The position numbers and the translations under genes were made by a program. The notes beneath the pieces are model-generated. The model did not search any database and had not been told where the DNA came from. It saw only the letters and a list, made by a program, of their open reading frames with translations. This document shows positions 17,925-26,419 of a stretch of DNA of 64,000 nt, one piece after another. Source of the DNA: Pseudomonadota bacterium (GTDB lineage Bacteria > Desulfobacterota > Syntrophorhabdia > Syntrophorhabdales > Syntrophorhabdaceae); the NCBI GenBank assembly GCA_026388315.1, contig JAPLKA010000110.1:1-64000 (forward strand). The letters are read 5' to 3'. Within the stretch, counting starts at the first letter, position 1. The number at the start of each line of letters is the position of its first letter.

Positions 17925-19315
17925 TCTTGGAGGGCAGTTTTTATACCTGAAACAACAATATGTTCTTCTTCTCTGAGTATTGTCCTCATGTCGAGGAGAA
18001 ACCGGTCTTTCTCGATCCTTCCGATAACGGGGATTTCAAGGTTTCTTAGCCTTTGCTCAAGGATTTCAACGCTTATTGCATGTGGTGTGATGGCAACACC
18101 GTATGAAGGGATAGATACATCAGGGAGGCTGCCGCCGCCAACCTCTGAAAGCATTGCCACAGGTGTGGCAGTAACCTTTTCGGATAAGTGTTTCAAGACC
18201 TTCACAATTCGCTGAGACCTCGTCTTGAGAGTCTTTTGGTTTTCGTATATCATTCTTAACGTTGGTATTTCATGCCTTGCAGTTTCTTCGTCGAGATAAA
18301 GCAGGAGCGTGCTTTCAAGTGCTGCAAGTGTGAATTTATCGGGTCTCAATGCCCTTGTAATGGGGTTTTTTTTCATTGCATCTATATAAGATTTTTCTCC
18401 AAGGATCAGACCGGCCTGTGGAGCCCCAAGGAGTTTATCTCCGCTGAAGGATATGATATCCCACCCCTTTTTTAGTTCCACGGTAATGCAGGGCTCATCA
18501 TGCACACCGATTCCTTGAATGGGGAAGAGGAGGCCGCTTCCGGCATCGTAAACTGTTGGCAGGTTATGCCTCTTTCCGAGGGAGATCAATTCTTCTGCTA
18601 CTGTTTCATGGACAAAGCCCTTAATCCTGTAATTACTCGTATGTACTTTCATGAGAAGACCTGTGGAGTCGCTGATGGCGCGTTCGTAATCTCCTGCGTA
18701 TGTTCTGTTTGTTGTGCCAACCTCTTTCAATATGGCCCCGCTTTTTTTAATAACATCGGGCACCCTGAAACTGCCTCCAATCTCAACGAGTTCACCCCTT
18801 GAAATAATCGCCTCTTTCCCGTCTGCAAGGGTGTTGAGTATGAGAAAGACTGCCCCGGCATTGTTATTGACGACGAGGGCGCTCTCGGCGCCGGTGAGTT
18901 TTTTCAGGATAGAGGTGCAGTGGTCGTACCTGTCCCCTCTTGAGCCTTTTTGAAGGTCATACTCGAGGTTTGTATAATGGGTGGCTGCATTGATAATGGC
19001 CTCTATGGCAGATTTTGCAAGCAAAGAGCGTCCGAGATTTGTGTGTATTATCACGCCTGTGCCGTTTATCACCCTTTTTAATCCCGGGGAGGTGGATGCA
19101 ATGACCTGCTTTCGTGTATTTTCGACGATTTCATTCAATAAGGGTATGGCGGCGATTCTGTTTTCTTTTATAGATGTTCTCAGTTCATCGAGATAATTTC
19201 TGAGAGCGTCCTTCACTATGCTTTCAGGATAAATCGTTGTGAGTTTTCCCCACTCTTCGTGCTTTAATATCTCGTCAACTTTTGGTATGTTTCTGAGAAG
19301 TTGTTTGTCTGCCAT
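17921..19315 (-). CDS. selA: L-seryl-tRNA(Sec) selenium transferase
   Basis: A protein of 464 residues from the ATG at 19315, giving the family-like start MADKQLLRNIPKVDEIL. A GTG at 19366 would add 17 residues; neither start has a clear ribosome-binding site. It is a PLP enzyme that converts seryl-tRNA(Sec) to selenocysteinyl-tRNA(Sec). Visible: GTGVIIHTNLGRSLL, the NNNAGAVFL segment and SFSGDKLLGAPQAG with the PLP lysine. The stop overlaps the rluD-type start by 4 bp. No selB, selD or selenoprotein gene was seen in the window. Confidence 0.94.
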   Translation of the reverse strand: MADKQLLRNIPKVDEILKHEEWGKLTTIYPESIVKDALRNYLDELRTSIKENRIAAIPLLNEIVENTRKQVIASTSPGLKRVINGTGVIIHTNLGRSLLAKSAIEAIINAATHYTNLEYDLQKGSRGDRYDHCTSILKKLTGAESALVVNNNAGAVFLILNTLADGKEAIISRGELVEIGGSFRVPDVIKKSGAILKEVGTTNRTYAGDYERAISDSTGLLMKVHTSNYRIKGFVHETVAEELISLGKRHNLPTVYDAGSGLLFPIQGIGVHDEPCITVELKKGWDIISFSGDKLLGAPQAGLILGEKSYIDAMKKNPITRALRPDKFTLAALESTLLLYLDEETARHEIPTLRMIYENQKTLKTRSQRIVKVLKHLSEKVTATPVAMLSEVGGGSLPDVSIPSYGVAITPHAISVEILEQRLRNLEIPVIGRIEKDRFLLDMRTILREEEHIVVSGIKTALQE

Positions 19316-19375
19316 TGATACATTTGTAACATACAAATAAAATGTAATCAACGGGTTTAGCTGCACCGGATTTGA

Positions 19376-19404
19376 TTGTTCTTTTCAGGCGGTTTTCATA
19401 TAAT
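19376..19404 (+). promoter_or_regulatory. possible promoter of the SafE/CcdA-like gene
   Basis: TTGTTC (19376-19381), a 17-bp spacer and a perfect TATAAT (19399-19404). The predicted start of transcription is only a few bases before the ATG at 19415, and no Shine-Dalgarno sequence is present. Confidence 0.45.
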
Positions 19405-19414
19405 AACTTTAGAT

Positions 19415-20047
19415 ATGCAGGCCTTTATTCTTGGCATAAGTAACGGAGCGATATGCGTGGCGTATTGTTCGCCTATCCTTATCCCTTATCTGGTAGGAGA
19501 AGGGGGTAATATCCGGCGGAACTTCATGCTAATCGGGCAGTTTCTCTCCGGGAGGTTTGTAGGCTATCTTGTTTTTGCTGGGCTGGCCTGGGGAATCAAC
19601 AAATCGATAATTCATGCAGGGGGCCAGCGCGAGCTGTTTATCGGATTTGCCTATGTAATTCTTTCGTTGTTTCTGGTTGCCTATGGTTTTTTTCATATAA
19701 GGCCATCTTGTTCGGCCGGATTTCTAAAGGGTTCTCTCCAAAAAGCAATAAATATGCATCCGATTTTCCTCCCTGCATTCATGGGTTTTGCAACAGGCTT
19801 AAGCTTTTGTCCGCCCTTTCTCCTTGCCGTAGCCGGCGCCATTGAAAAAGGCAGTTTGCTGGGAAGCATGTATTTCTTTTTTGCATTTTTCCTCGGCACT
19901 TCCCTCTTTTTTATTCCCATACCTTTTATCGGGGTATTGCGGAGGTTCTCTGTTCTCCCGATAATCGGAAAGATGGCAACAGGTATAATAGGTATTTACT
20001 ATTTCTATTCAGGTGCTATAATGCTGATAAGAGGCGTGAAATGGTAA
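19415..20047 (+). CDS. SafE/CcdA/UreH-type polytopic membrane protein
   Basis: A protein of 210 residues from the ATG at 19415; an upstream TTG frame is less likely. It has six hydrophobic segments. The start FILGISNGAICVAYCSPILIPYL carries the N-terminal Cys/Pro pattern of the DsbD/CcdA-like transmembrane family, and a second CPPFLLA lies about 130 residues later. Such proteins move reducing equivalents or metal/sulfur compounds across the membrane. It overlaps the NapH-like gene by 7 bp, suggesting the pair works together. Confidence 0.75.
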   Translation: MQAFILGISNGAICVAYCSPILIPYLVGEGGNIRRNFMLIGQFLSGRFVGYLVFAGLAWGINKSIIHAGGQRELFIGFAYVILSLFLVAYGFFHIRPSCSAGFLKGSLQKAINMHPIFLPAFMGFATGLSFCPPFLLAVAGAIEKGSLLGSMYFFFAFFLGTSLFFIPIPFIGVLRRFSVLPIIGKMATGIIGIYYFYSGAIMLIRGVKW

Positions 20048-21165
20048 AATCTTTTCTGCTTGCCTTTCCCATGATGGTCTTGACTTTTGTGATGCTTTCC
20101 GGCGGCAAGATGTCGGATGACCCGGCAAAAATGTTTGCCTTTGCCATCACTTTTCTCTTTGTCAATATTTTATTTTTTTTGATGATCCGCACTGGAAAGA
20201 CCGATAAGTATAGGTCTATACTGTTTATAAGTTACGCCGTCTGTTTTATAATATCCTTTATTACTCACCTGATTGAGCTCAGAGGCAGTATGGCAATAAG
20301 CGAGGCAAATATGCTCGATGGACGGACACCGTTCTGCCATATTGTCATACCCATGACCCTGATCCCTGCAGCGCTTACGAAAACAATAATATTTCCGGGC
20401 ACCATTATCGGCAGTTTTGCTTCCATTGCAAGCATGTTTGTTCTGTGGATCGGCGCATCTCTGGCGCTTGGTCGCGGTTTTTGCAGTTGGGCATGTTTTT
20501 TTGGAGGTCTTGATGACGGGTTTTCCCGAATCTTTAAAAAACCTCTCATTAAAAATATTAACCTGAAGTGGACATATTTACCTTATGCAGTTCTTTTTGT
20601 GGTGGTTGTGACGGCAGCGCTTACCCTTTCGCCGACCTACTGTGAATGGTTGTGCCCTTATAAAACCGTTACAGAATTTGCTGAGGTCACATCGGTAAAG
20701 ATTCTCATGCAGACCATCATCTTTGTCTCTCTCTTTATCGCCCTTGTCATCGTTCTGCCTCTCCTCACGAAAAGAAGAACACAATGCGGCCTTTTCTGCC
20801 CCTTCGGCGCCTTTCAGTCTTTCACCAACAAGGTGAATGCCTTTGAAGTGCGGATCGATCAGGAAAAATGCGTGAAGTGTAAACGATGTTTACAGGTATG
20901 CCCAACATTCTCTGTTGACGAAGGAAGCATTGATGAAGGAAAGATGCGCATAACCTGCACAAAATGTGGAAAATGTGTAGATGCATGTCCAAAAAAGGCG
21001 ATATTTTTCCATGTAAAATGTACACCCTTGAACAGTACTTTCGATAGATACCGGGTGCTTTTTCTCTATCCTGCATTTTTATTCCTCACTACGATGGCTG
21101 GCGGTAATATTCAGGACGCAATAGTAAAAACGATAAAGCTTTTGACAACAGGGAGTATGTTTTAA
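20041..21165 (+). CDS. NapH/NosR-like membrane ferredoxin (4Fe-4S) protein
   Basis: A protein of 374 residues with about five to six membrane segments. The membrane part has cysteine pairs typical of NapH/NosR/CcoG: SWACFFGG, CEWLCPYK and CGLFCPFGAF. Two classical 4Fe-4S motifs follow, CVKCKRCLQVCP and CTKCGKCVDACP, and a last hydrophobic stretch. It probably passes electrons between the membrane and an extracytoplasmic partner. It is translationally coupled to the SafE/CcdA-like gene; no nitrate, nitrous-oxide or cytochrome genes are adjacent. Confidence 0.82.
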   Translation: MVKSFLLAFPMMVLTFVMLSGGKMSDDPAKMFAFAITFLFVNILFFLMIRTGKTDKYRSILFISYAVCFIISFITHLIELRGSMAISEANMLDGRTPFCHIVIPMTLIPAALTKTIIFPGTIIGSFASIASMFVLWIGASLALGRGFCSWACFFGGLDDGFSRIFKKPLIKNINLKWTYLPYAVLFVVVVTAALTLSPTYCEWLCPYKTVTEFAEVTSVKILMQTIIFVSLFIALVIVLPLLTKRRTQCGLFCPFGAFQSFTNKVNAFEVRIDQEKCVKCKRCLQVCPTFSVDEGSIDEGKMRITCTKCGKCVDACPKKAIFFHVKCTPLNSTFDRYRVLFLYPAFLFLTTMAGGNIQDAIVKTIKLLTTGSMF

Positions 21166-21182
21166 TGTAACTACCAAGGTAT

Positions 21183-21226
21183 GAAGGCTGAAGGCAAGGA
21201 AGGCAGTGAATAGTGAATAGTGAAAA
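21183..21226 (+). repeat. heptad tract (GAAGGCT/GTGAATA words)
   Basis: GAAGGCT and GAAGGCA are followed by AGGAAGGCA and then GTGAATA GTGAATA GTGAA. The period is mainly 7 bp. It lies in the 5' leader of the small anchored protein and contributes the alternative GTG start codon at 21220. Confidence 0.7.
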
Positions 21227-21231
21227 AGGCA

Positions 21232-21690
21232 ATGAATAAATTAAAAACAGTTTTGGGTTATACCTGGGGATTCCTTGCCATCTTTATAGTGCTTGCCACA
21301 TTTATGGGAAGAGCGTATTTCAGCCGTACATTGGCAAACGCCACAGGCGTCACGGTTTCCCCATGGTACTCCGGCGGCGAAATTGCAATGACAGTGGACC
21401 ATGGTTCATACAAAACGTTTGTACACCGCCCTGTTTTTGACGGCTTGATATGGGATAGAAAAAACGGTTTTATACAGATCAACTGGGAACCATTTTCCGG
21501 CTTGCCGCCGGTTGTTGAAGAAAGGATCGATTACAACGGAGACAGACAGGAAGATTTTCTCGTTAAACTTGATACCACAACGGGCAACGCTTCTCTTGTT
21601 GCATACAGCCCTGATGTTGTTTCTGTTGAAAACACATACAAGTTGACAAAGGGCTGGGCAGTAAGGGTCCTGCTAAAGAAAAAACCGTAG
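21232..21690 (+). CDS. small membrane-anchored protein of unknown function
   Basis: A protein of 152 residues from the ATG at 21232. The in-frame GTG at 21220 is inside a repeat tract and is less likely. One membrane segment (about 8-30) is followed by an extracytoplasmic domain with NYNGDRQEDFLV-like acidic segments (DYNGDRQEDFLVKLDT) that resemble a repeat found in calcium-binding FG-GAP/EF-hand-like proteins. No family is recognised. It directly follows the SafE/NapH-like pair and may be its extracytoplasmic partner. Confidence 0.6.
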   Translation: MNKLKTVLGYTWGFLAIFIVLATFMGRAYFSRTLANATGVTVSPWYSGGEIAMTVDHGSYKTFVHRPVFDGLIWDRKNGFIQINWEPFSGLPPVVEERIDYNGDRQEDFLVKLDTTTGNASLVAYSPDVVSVENTYKLTKGWAVRVLLKKKP

Positions 21691-21760
21691 CCGATTATAC
21701 CCTTGATTTTTTAACCTCTAAGCCTTAACATTCTCTACTGTTTTACTTCGACAATACTTT

Positions 21761-23194
21761 ATGCTGATAGAACGATTTATTGCCAATTATGCCCGTAAAA
21801 AAAATGAGAGCTATCTACAGTTTGCTCCTTCTGCATCCATTACAATCCCCCGCAGTTCAGGCGATATGCCGACACTTCTTTATATGCATGTTCCTTTTTG
21901 CGAGGAGCTTTGCCCGTATTGTTCATTTAACAGGGTAACATTTCAGGAGGGACTTGCCCGGTCATATTTCGCCGCCTTACGCAAAGAGATTATAATGTAC
22001 AAAGAGCTGGGATATGACTTTAAGGCCCTTTATGTAGGAGGGGGCACACCAACGGTATTGATTGACGAACTCGAAGAGACAATCAATCTGACCAGACAAA
22101 AATTCAATATTATTGAAGTTTCTGTAGAGACAAACCCGAATCACCTTACGCCTAATAACATTGAAATGTTGAAGAAAATGGGGGTAAATCGACTTTCTGT
22201 AGGGGTTCAGACCTTTGATGACGGCCTTCTTGAGACGATTGAACGGTATCACAAATACGGAAGCGGCCAGGAGATAGCAGAGAGGCTGCAATATACGCAG
22301 GGAAACTTCCAGACGCTTAATGTGGATATGATATTTAATTTCCCCACACAGACGATGGAAATACTTGAAAAAGACCTGTCCACGCTTATCGGATTAAAGG
22401 TAGACCAGGTGACATATTACCCGCTTATGGTATCCTCCTTTACGCGGGACATAATGAATAGTAAGCTTGGAAGCGTGGATTACGACAGAGGGAAGGATTT
22501 TTACCAAAAGATAACAGAGATGTTTTCCGCCCAATATAAGGCATCTACCGCATGGTGTTTTTCACGGAACAACAAGATAGCGGATTCCCGCAACCCTGCT
22601 CGCGGCAACCTCGCCGGTGTGCAAGCCCCGGTAGGCGAAATCCTTAGCACGCAAGGCGTGCGAGAAGGGGAGGCTCCGGCAGCTTGGCTGCCGGAGGGGG
22701 CGACCCCCTTACGGGGACAGGCGCAAGCCCCGGTAATAGACGAGTATGTAGTCAATTATGAGGAATATGCGGGTCTCGGGAGCGGTTCCATCGGATACCT
22801 CGGCGGGAGCGCATATGCTAATACATTTGATATCAGGGCATATATCGAGAGAATAAATGAAGGGCTGCTGCCGGTAGCTGCAAAAAAGGCATTTTCCATG
22901 AAGGAGAGGCTTTGCTATGATCTTTTAATGAAGCTTTTTGGCTTGAGTCTCGATATTGAACAGCTTAGCGCAAAGCATGGCGTAAATATATACAGGTACT
23001 TATGGCCTGAAATTGTATTTTTCAGACTCACCGGCGGGATGGAAAAACATGGCAATCTCCTTACACTCACTAAAAAGGGACAATATTACTGGGTTCTTAT
23101 GATGCGTGAATTCTTTGTCGGTGTCAATAACTTCAGAGACTACTGCAGGGCGCAACTTGGGGCGGAAGACAGAAGTCAGATGACAGAAGGCTGA
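21761..23194 (+). CDS. HemN/HemW-like radical SAM enzyme with in-frame repeat insertion
   Basis: A protein of 477 residues. The radical SAM cluster motif is Cys47-x3-Cys51-x2-Cys54 (FCEELCPYCSF), followed by YVGGGTPTVL, SVETNPNHL and LSVGVQTFDD, as in coproporphyrinogen dehydrogenase relatives. After CFSRNNKIA (about 270) comes a Gly/Ala/Pro-rich segment of about 50 residues that is absent from the family. The normal sequence resumes at IDEYVVNYEEYAGLG. Its DNA is repeat A2. The last residues (DRSQMTEG) come from a heptad tract. Function as a heme-pathway or heme-chaperone-like enzyme is inferred. Confidence 0.82.
   Translation: MLIERFIANYARKKNESYLQFAPSASITIPRSSGDMPTLLYMHVPFCEELCPYCSFNRVTFQEGLARSYFAALRKEIIMYKELGYDFKALYVGGGTPTVLIDELEETINLTRQKFNIIEVSVETNPNHLTPNNIEMLKKMGVNRLSVGVQTFDDGLLETIERYHKYGSGQEIAERLQYTQGNFQTLNVDMIFNFPTQTMEILEKDLSTLIGLKVDQVTYYPLMVSSFTRDIMNSKLGSVDYDRGKDFYQKITEMFSAQYKASTAWCFSRNNKIADSRNPARGNLAGVQAPVGEILSTQGVREGEAPAAWLPEGATPLRGQAQAPVIDEYVVNYEEYAGLGSGSIGYLGGSAYANTFDIRAYIERINEGLLPVAAKKAFSMKERLCYDLLMKLFGLSLDIEQLSAKHGVNIYRYLWPEIVFFRLTGGMEKHGNLLTLTKKGQYYWVLMMREFFVGVNNFRDYCRAQLGAEDRSQMTEG
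22621..22735 (+). repeat. repeat family A, copy A2, inside the HemN-like gene
   Basis: The copy begins and ends with the same 13-bp word GCAAGCCCCGGTA (22621-22633 and 22723-22735), 102 bp apart, which is exactly 34 codons. Between them are GCACGCaagGCGTGC, the hairpin CTCCGGCAG/CTGCCGGAG and GAGGGGGCGAC. The reading frame passes through without a stop. Confidence 0.8.
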
Positions 23195-23296
23195 AGGGGA
23201 AAGACCGAAGTTGCGAAGATGCGAAGATGGGGGAAGGGAAGAGCGGATGAAGGGAAGAGCGGATGAAGGTAGTGAATGGTGAATAGTTTATAGTTG

Positions 23297-23321
23297 AACC
23301 TCCACATAATAATACTAACCA
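23297..23321 (+). repeat. 25-bp inverted repeat, left copy
   Basis: Starts AACCTCCACATA and ends ATACTAACCA. It is the exact reverse complement of 26420-26444. The pair brackets 3.1 kb with two genes. Confidence 0.9.
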
Positions 23322-23657
23322 TCTCAAATCAGCATCAGTGATTTTGTCTGTTTTTAACTTAAAACTTAAAACTTCCACTTACCAATGCCCGCACCCGTAA
23401 GGAAAAGCTGGTCAAGAAAAAGCCCCCTCAGGTGTGAAAGGAGCGGAGAGCGTAGAGTATAGAGCGTAGAGCAGGCAAGAAGAGCCGAACCGGCGAGACG
23501 GTGTATCGGCGAAACAGTGATGAAGACAAATGATAAAAGCAGTGAATAGTGAATAGTGAATGGCAATCAGAAAACATTGAACCTTGAACAGCTTTTTGCA
23601 ATCCGCAATCTGAAATCAACAATCCGAAATGAGATGGGGGAAATGCCGTGCAAAGGT

Positions 23658-23819
23658 CTTGATTCTCGACTTCAAGCATGCCTTGGGCACCTTGCTGGTA
23701 AGCAGAAACGTGCCCGCGGTCAGTGCCGCGTCTGGGCCGGCCTGATTTGTTCGAAGCCCAGCTACAAGTTAGAAGGCCGAATGGATGCGGACCGCTGCAA
23801 GGGTAAGGAAGCGCAGCGG
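23658..23819 (+). repeat. structured repeat family B, copy B1
   Basis: It aligns by eye with the minus strand of 25500-25658. Shared blocks include TTGGGCACCTTGCTGGTAAG (TTGGGACCCTGCCGATAAG in B2), GTGCC...GCGG...CCGCG, GAAGCCC...CAAGTT and CGCTGCAAGGGTAA (CGCTGTAAGGGTAA in B2). Hairpins such as GCGGtcagtgCCGC are retained although the bases differ. The edges are approximate. Confidence 0.65.
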
Positions 23820-24000
23820 AGCAGCGAGGGAAACAGTGTTCCGGCCATACAGAATGAACAAAAACAGGAAACTTCAGAAAAACATTCCCTTGACAATAAG
23901 CATAAAGGATGGCTAAAAAGTATCTGACTATATGTTTGTAGAGTTGCAAGAAGCCCTAAATTTGCAGCAGTGACAAAATTATGAAAAGGAGAGCGAGATT

Positions 24001-25383
24001 ATGAAGATACGTTTTTTAGGAGCGGCAAGGACAGTAACGGGTTCTTGTTATCATATGCTGGCGGATGGTTTACAGATGCTTGTGGATTGCGGAATGTATC
24101 AGGGACGTAATTCTGACGATGTGAACAGGATTCCTTTTCAATTTGACCCCGGACAGATAGATTATCTCCTCCTCACCCATGCGCATCTCGACCATTCGGG
24201 TTTATTGCCGAAGCTCGTTGCGGATGGGTTTAAAGGAAAGATAATAACCACTGTCGGCACTGCTGAACTTGTTGAAATCATGCTCCTCGATTCTGCACAT
24301 ATCCAGGAAAAAGATGCAGAGTGGCTGACGAAAAAATCCTTCAGGACCGGAAGGGACCAGGTATTTGAGCCTCTCTACACCGAAGAAGATGCGAAAAAGG
24401 TTACCCCTTTTATCAAAAAAGCGAATTACGGGGAGATAGGACAACTGGGCGAGGGCGTTAGATACAGATTTGTAGATGCAGGTCATATCCTCGGCTCCGG
24501 TTCGCTGGAGGTTTGGTATAGTAGCGGAGGCAAGGAGAAAAAGATTGTTTTTTCAGGCGATATCGGTAAAAACGACAACCCCATCATTAATGACCCGCAG
24601 CATATAGAAGAGGCCGACTATGTGCTTGTGGAGTCCACCTATGGCAACAGGTTACATAAGGGCGTGGAGGAGAGCATAGAGGAAATGGTGCAGGCCATTA
24701 AGACGACCTTTAAGAGGGGAGGCAATGTCCTTATACCCGCCTTTGCTATCGGGAGAACACAGGACATTCTCTACATATTGAATAAGCTTGTAAAGGAAGG
24801 GAGACTCCATGACCTTGATGTCTATGTGGATAGCCCCCTTGCCGATAAGGCAACAAAAATCTATATGGCACATCCGGAGTATTTTGACGCCGAGGCAGTG
24901 ACGGTATTCAAATTCAGGAGCAGTGAAGGGATGAAGCTCCACTTTACAACCACGGTCGAAGAATCACAGAAGGTAAATAGAATAAAGTCGGGGGCAATCA
25001 TCATTGCAGGAAGCGGGATGTGTGATGGTGGACGGATACAGCATCATTTCAAACACAATATATGGAGACCGGAAAGCAGTATTATCTTTTCAGGTTTTCA
25101 GGCGAAGGGAACCTTGGGACGGCATATTGTAGATGGTGCAAAGAGCGCGCGTATTCTCGGCGAGGAAATGGCTATACGGGCGAAGGTTTACACCATCGGT
25201 GGATTTTCAGCACATGCCGACCAGAAGGAATTGCTTGAATGGCTTGGCACATTTACGAATAAACCGAAGGTATTTATAGTCCACGGTGAGGAATCTGTCT
25301 GTCTTGAATTTGAGAAGATTGTTCAGGAAAAGCTTGCCCTTGAGACACATGTCCCGCACAAAGGGGAAGAGTTGGAGATATAG
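24001..25383 (+). CDS. beta-CASP metallo-beta-lactamase fold ribonuclease
   Basis: A protein of 460 residues. The metallo-beta-lactamase metal motif LTHAHLDHSG lies near residue 58, and DAGHILGSGS and FSGDIGKND follow. The beta-CASP insertion has IPAFAIGRTQ and SGMCDGGRIQHH, and the end carries GGFSAHADQ and a terminal HGEE. This is the RNA-processing type (YSH1/CPSF-like bacterial group), so it probably cuts or trims RNA. An AAGGAGAG ribosome-binding site lies upstream. The gene stands alone between inverted copies of repeat B. Confidence 0.9.
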   Translation: MKIRFLGAARTVTGSCYHMLADGLQMLVDCGMYQGRNSDDVNRIPFQFDPGQIDYLLLTHAHLDHSGLLPKLVADGFKGKIITTVGTAELVEIMLLDSAHIQEKDAEWLTKKSFRTGRDQVFEPLYTEEDAKKVTPFIKKANYGEIGQLGEGVRYRFVDAGHILGSGSLEVWYSSGGKEKKIVFSGDIGKNDNPIINDPQHIEEADYVLVESTYGNRLHKGVEESIEEMVQAIKTTFKRGGNVLIPAFAIGRTQDILYILNKLVKEGRLHDLDVYVDSPLADKATKIYMAHPEYFDAEAVTVFKFRSSEGMKLHFTTTVEESQKVNRIKSGAIIIAGSGMCDGGRIQHHFKHNIWRPESSIIFSGFQAKGTLGRHIVDGAKSARILGEEMAIRAKVYTIGGFSAHADQKELLEWLGTFTNKPKVFIVHGEESVCLEFEKIVQEKLALETHVPHKGEELEI

Positions 25384-25715
25384 GAACGCTCAGAGCCAAA
25401 TTAAGAATTAAGAATGAAGAGTTAAGAATTGAAATTCGCAATGGTTTATTCTAATGTGCGATCAAGTTGATACAAATATGGAAAACCATTCCTTTTGCTT
25501 CCACTCCGGGCGGATTACCCTTACAGCGATTCGCCTCCATTCAATTTCCGAACTTGCCACGGGGCTTCAAACAGCGGAAATTGGCCAAGCCGCGGCCTAG
25601 CCGCGTGGCACATTGCGACTTATCGGCAGGGTCCCAATCCGTCCTCGATGTTCGCTGCAAGAAACAGTTTTCCCCTTACGCATAGGAGCATTATGATAGC
25701 AACTTGGAATTAAAT
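25384..25715. other. intergenic stretch with heptad tract and repeat B2
   Basis: A heptad tract (TTAAGAA TTAAGAA TGAAGAG TTAAGAA, about 25402-25431) is followed by repeat B2. Two overlapping plus-strand frames of 72 codons (25467-25685 and 25495-25713) run through B2. I do not accept them as genes, because they have no ribosome-binding sites and follow the repeat edges. Confidence 0.65.
25500..25658 (-). repeat. structured repeat family B, copy B2 (inverted relative to B1)
   Basis: Homologous to B1 but on the other strand; the clearest shared blocks are at 25619-25637 and 25515-25528. The stem CGCGGctaggCCGCG occupies the same place as the GCGG/CCGC stem of B1. Confidence 0.65.
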
Positions 25716-26399
25716 ATGGATTATCGTTTGATTCGGAGTAAAAAGAGAAAGAGAACCATGACCATCCGGATTAAGGCGGATGGGGCAGTTGAGATTCGAG
25801 CACCTTATAAAACTCCTCAAAAAGAGATAGATGCTTTTTTCAAAGAGAAAACCCCATGGGTTCATAAAATTTTGATGGAGCGGGAAAGGCGGTTGCAGGG
25901 CGAGACAGCTCGGCCAAAACAGTTTATCTCCGGCGAAACATTCCTCTATCTGGGCGAGGGATATCCCCTGGAATTGTGCGATATGAACGGGAGGAGAGAT
26001 GCCCTTATTCTGTCGTACGGGAAATTTTTATTTGATGAAAAGAGGGCAGGTGAAGCGGAGGAAGTTTTTGTAAATTGGTATAAAAAGAGGGCAAGAGAGT
26101 TGTTCGTGGAGAGGGTTGCCCATTACAGCAGGCAACTCAGCCTTTTTCATGAGGGCATCAAGATAACGAGTGCACTCTCCCGTTACGGTTCCTGCTCACC
26201 AAAAAACCACCTCTCTTTTACATGGAGACTTATGATGGCCCCGCTTGTCGTGATTGATTACATTATTGTCCATGAACTCATCCATATCAAAGTAAAGAAT
26301 CATTCGAAGGAATTCTGGGAATCGGTAAGGATTGCAATCCCCGACTTCAGGACGCACAAACGATGGCTGAAAGAGAACGGACACTCCCTGAAACTCTAA
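25716..26399 (+). CDS. YgjP-type (M48/DUF45) zinc metallopeptidase-like protein
   Basis: A protein of 227 residues from the ATG at 25716; a TTG 12 bp upstream is in frame but less likely. The zinc-binding motif HELIHIKVKNHSKEFW (HExxH-x-IK-x-NHS) lies near residue 182, preceded by YGSCSPKNHLSFTWRL, both hallmarks of the DUF45/YgjP family. Homologues often sit near restriction systems, but none is here. Physiological substrate unknown. It lies inside the 25-bp inverted repeats, 21 bp before the right copy. Confidence 0.88.
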   Translation: MDYRLIRSKKRKRTMTIRIKADGAVEIRAPYKTPQKEIDAFFKEKTPWVHKILMERERRLQGETARPKQFISGETFLYLGEGYPLELCDMNGRRDALILSYGKFLFDEKRAGEAEEVFVNWYKKRARELFVERVAHYSRQLSLFHEGIKITSALSRYGSCSPKNHLSFTWRLMMAPLVVIDYIIVHELIHIKVKNHSKEFWESVRIAIPDFRTHKRWLKENGHSLKL

Positions 26400-26419
26400 C
26401 CAAACACATTTGAAATTTT

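Larger units (their letters stand above)
23195..24000. other. gene-free stretch of 806 bp made largely of repeats
   Basis: I see no convincing gene. Open frames here (for example on the minus strand 23428-23949) are made of repeat DNA and resemble no protein family. Content in order: heptad and octad words (GACAGAA, CGAAGATG, GTGAATG) to about 23296; the left 25-bp inverted repeat (23297-23321); AACTTAA words (23353-23373); GAGCGTA words (about 23446-23475); a GTATCGGC word; GTGAATA words (23541-23562); AATCCGA words (23600-23632); repeat B1; and TTGACA at 23890-23895 ahead of the beta-CASP gene, without a good -10 box. Confidence 0.7.

Noticed and set aside
21183-21226. CRISPR array
   Set aside because: The repeated units are 7-9 bp without spacers, and no cas genes are present.
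23428-23949. Minus-strand open frame of 173 codons
   Set aside because: It runs through repeat B1 and heptad tracts, resembles no protein family, and has no ribosome-binding site.
25467-25713. Two overlapping 72-codon frames upstream of the YgjP-type gene
   Set aside because: They follow repeat B2. Weak protein-level similarity to a frame in B1 is better explained by DNA homology of the two repeats.
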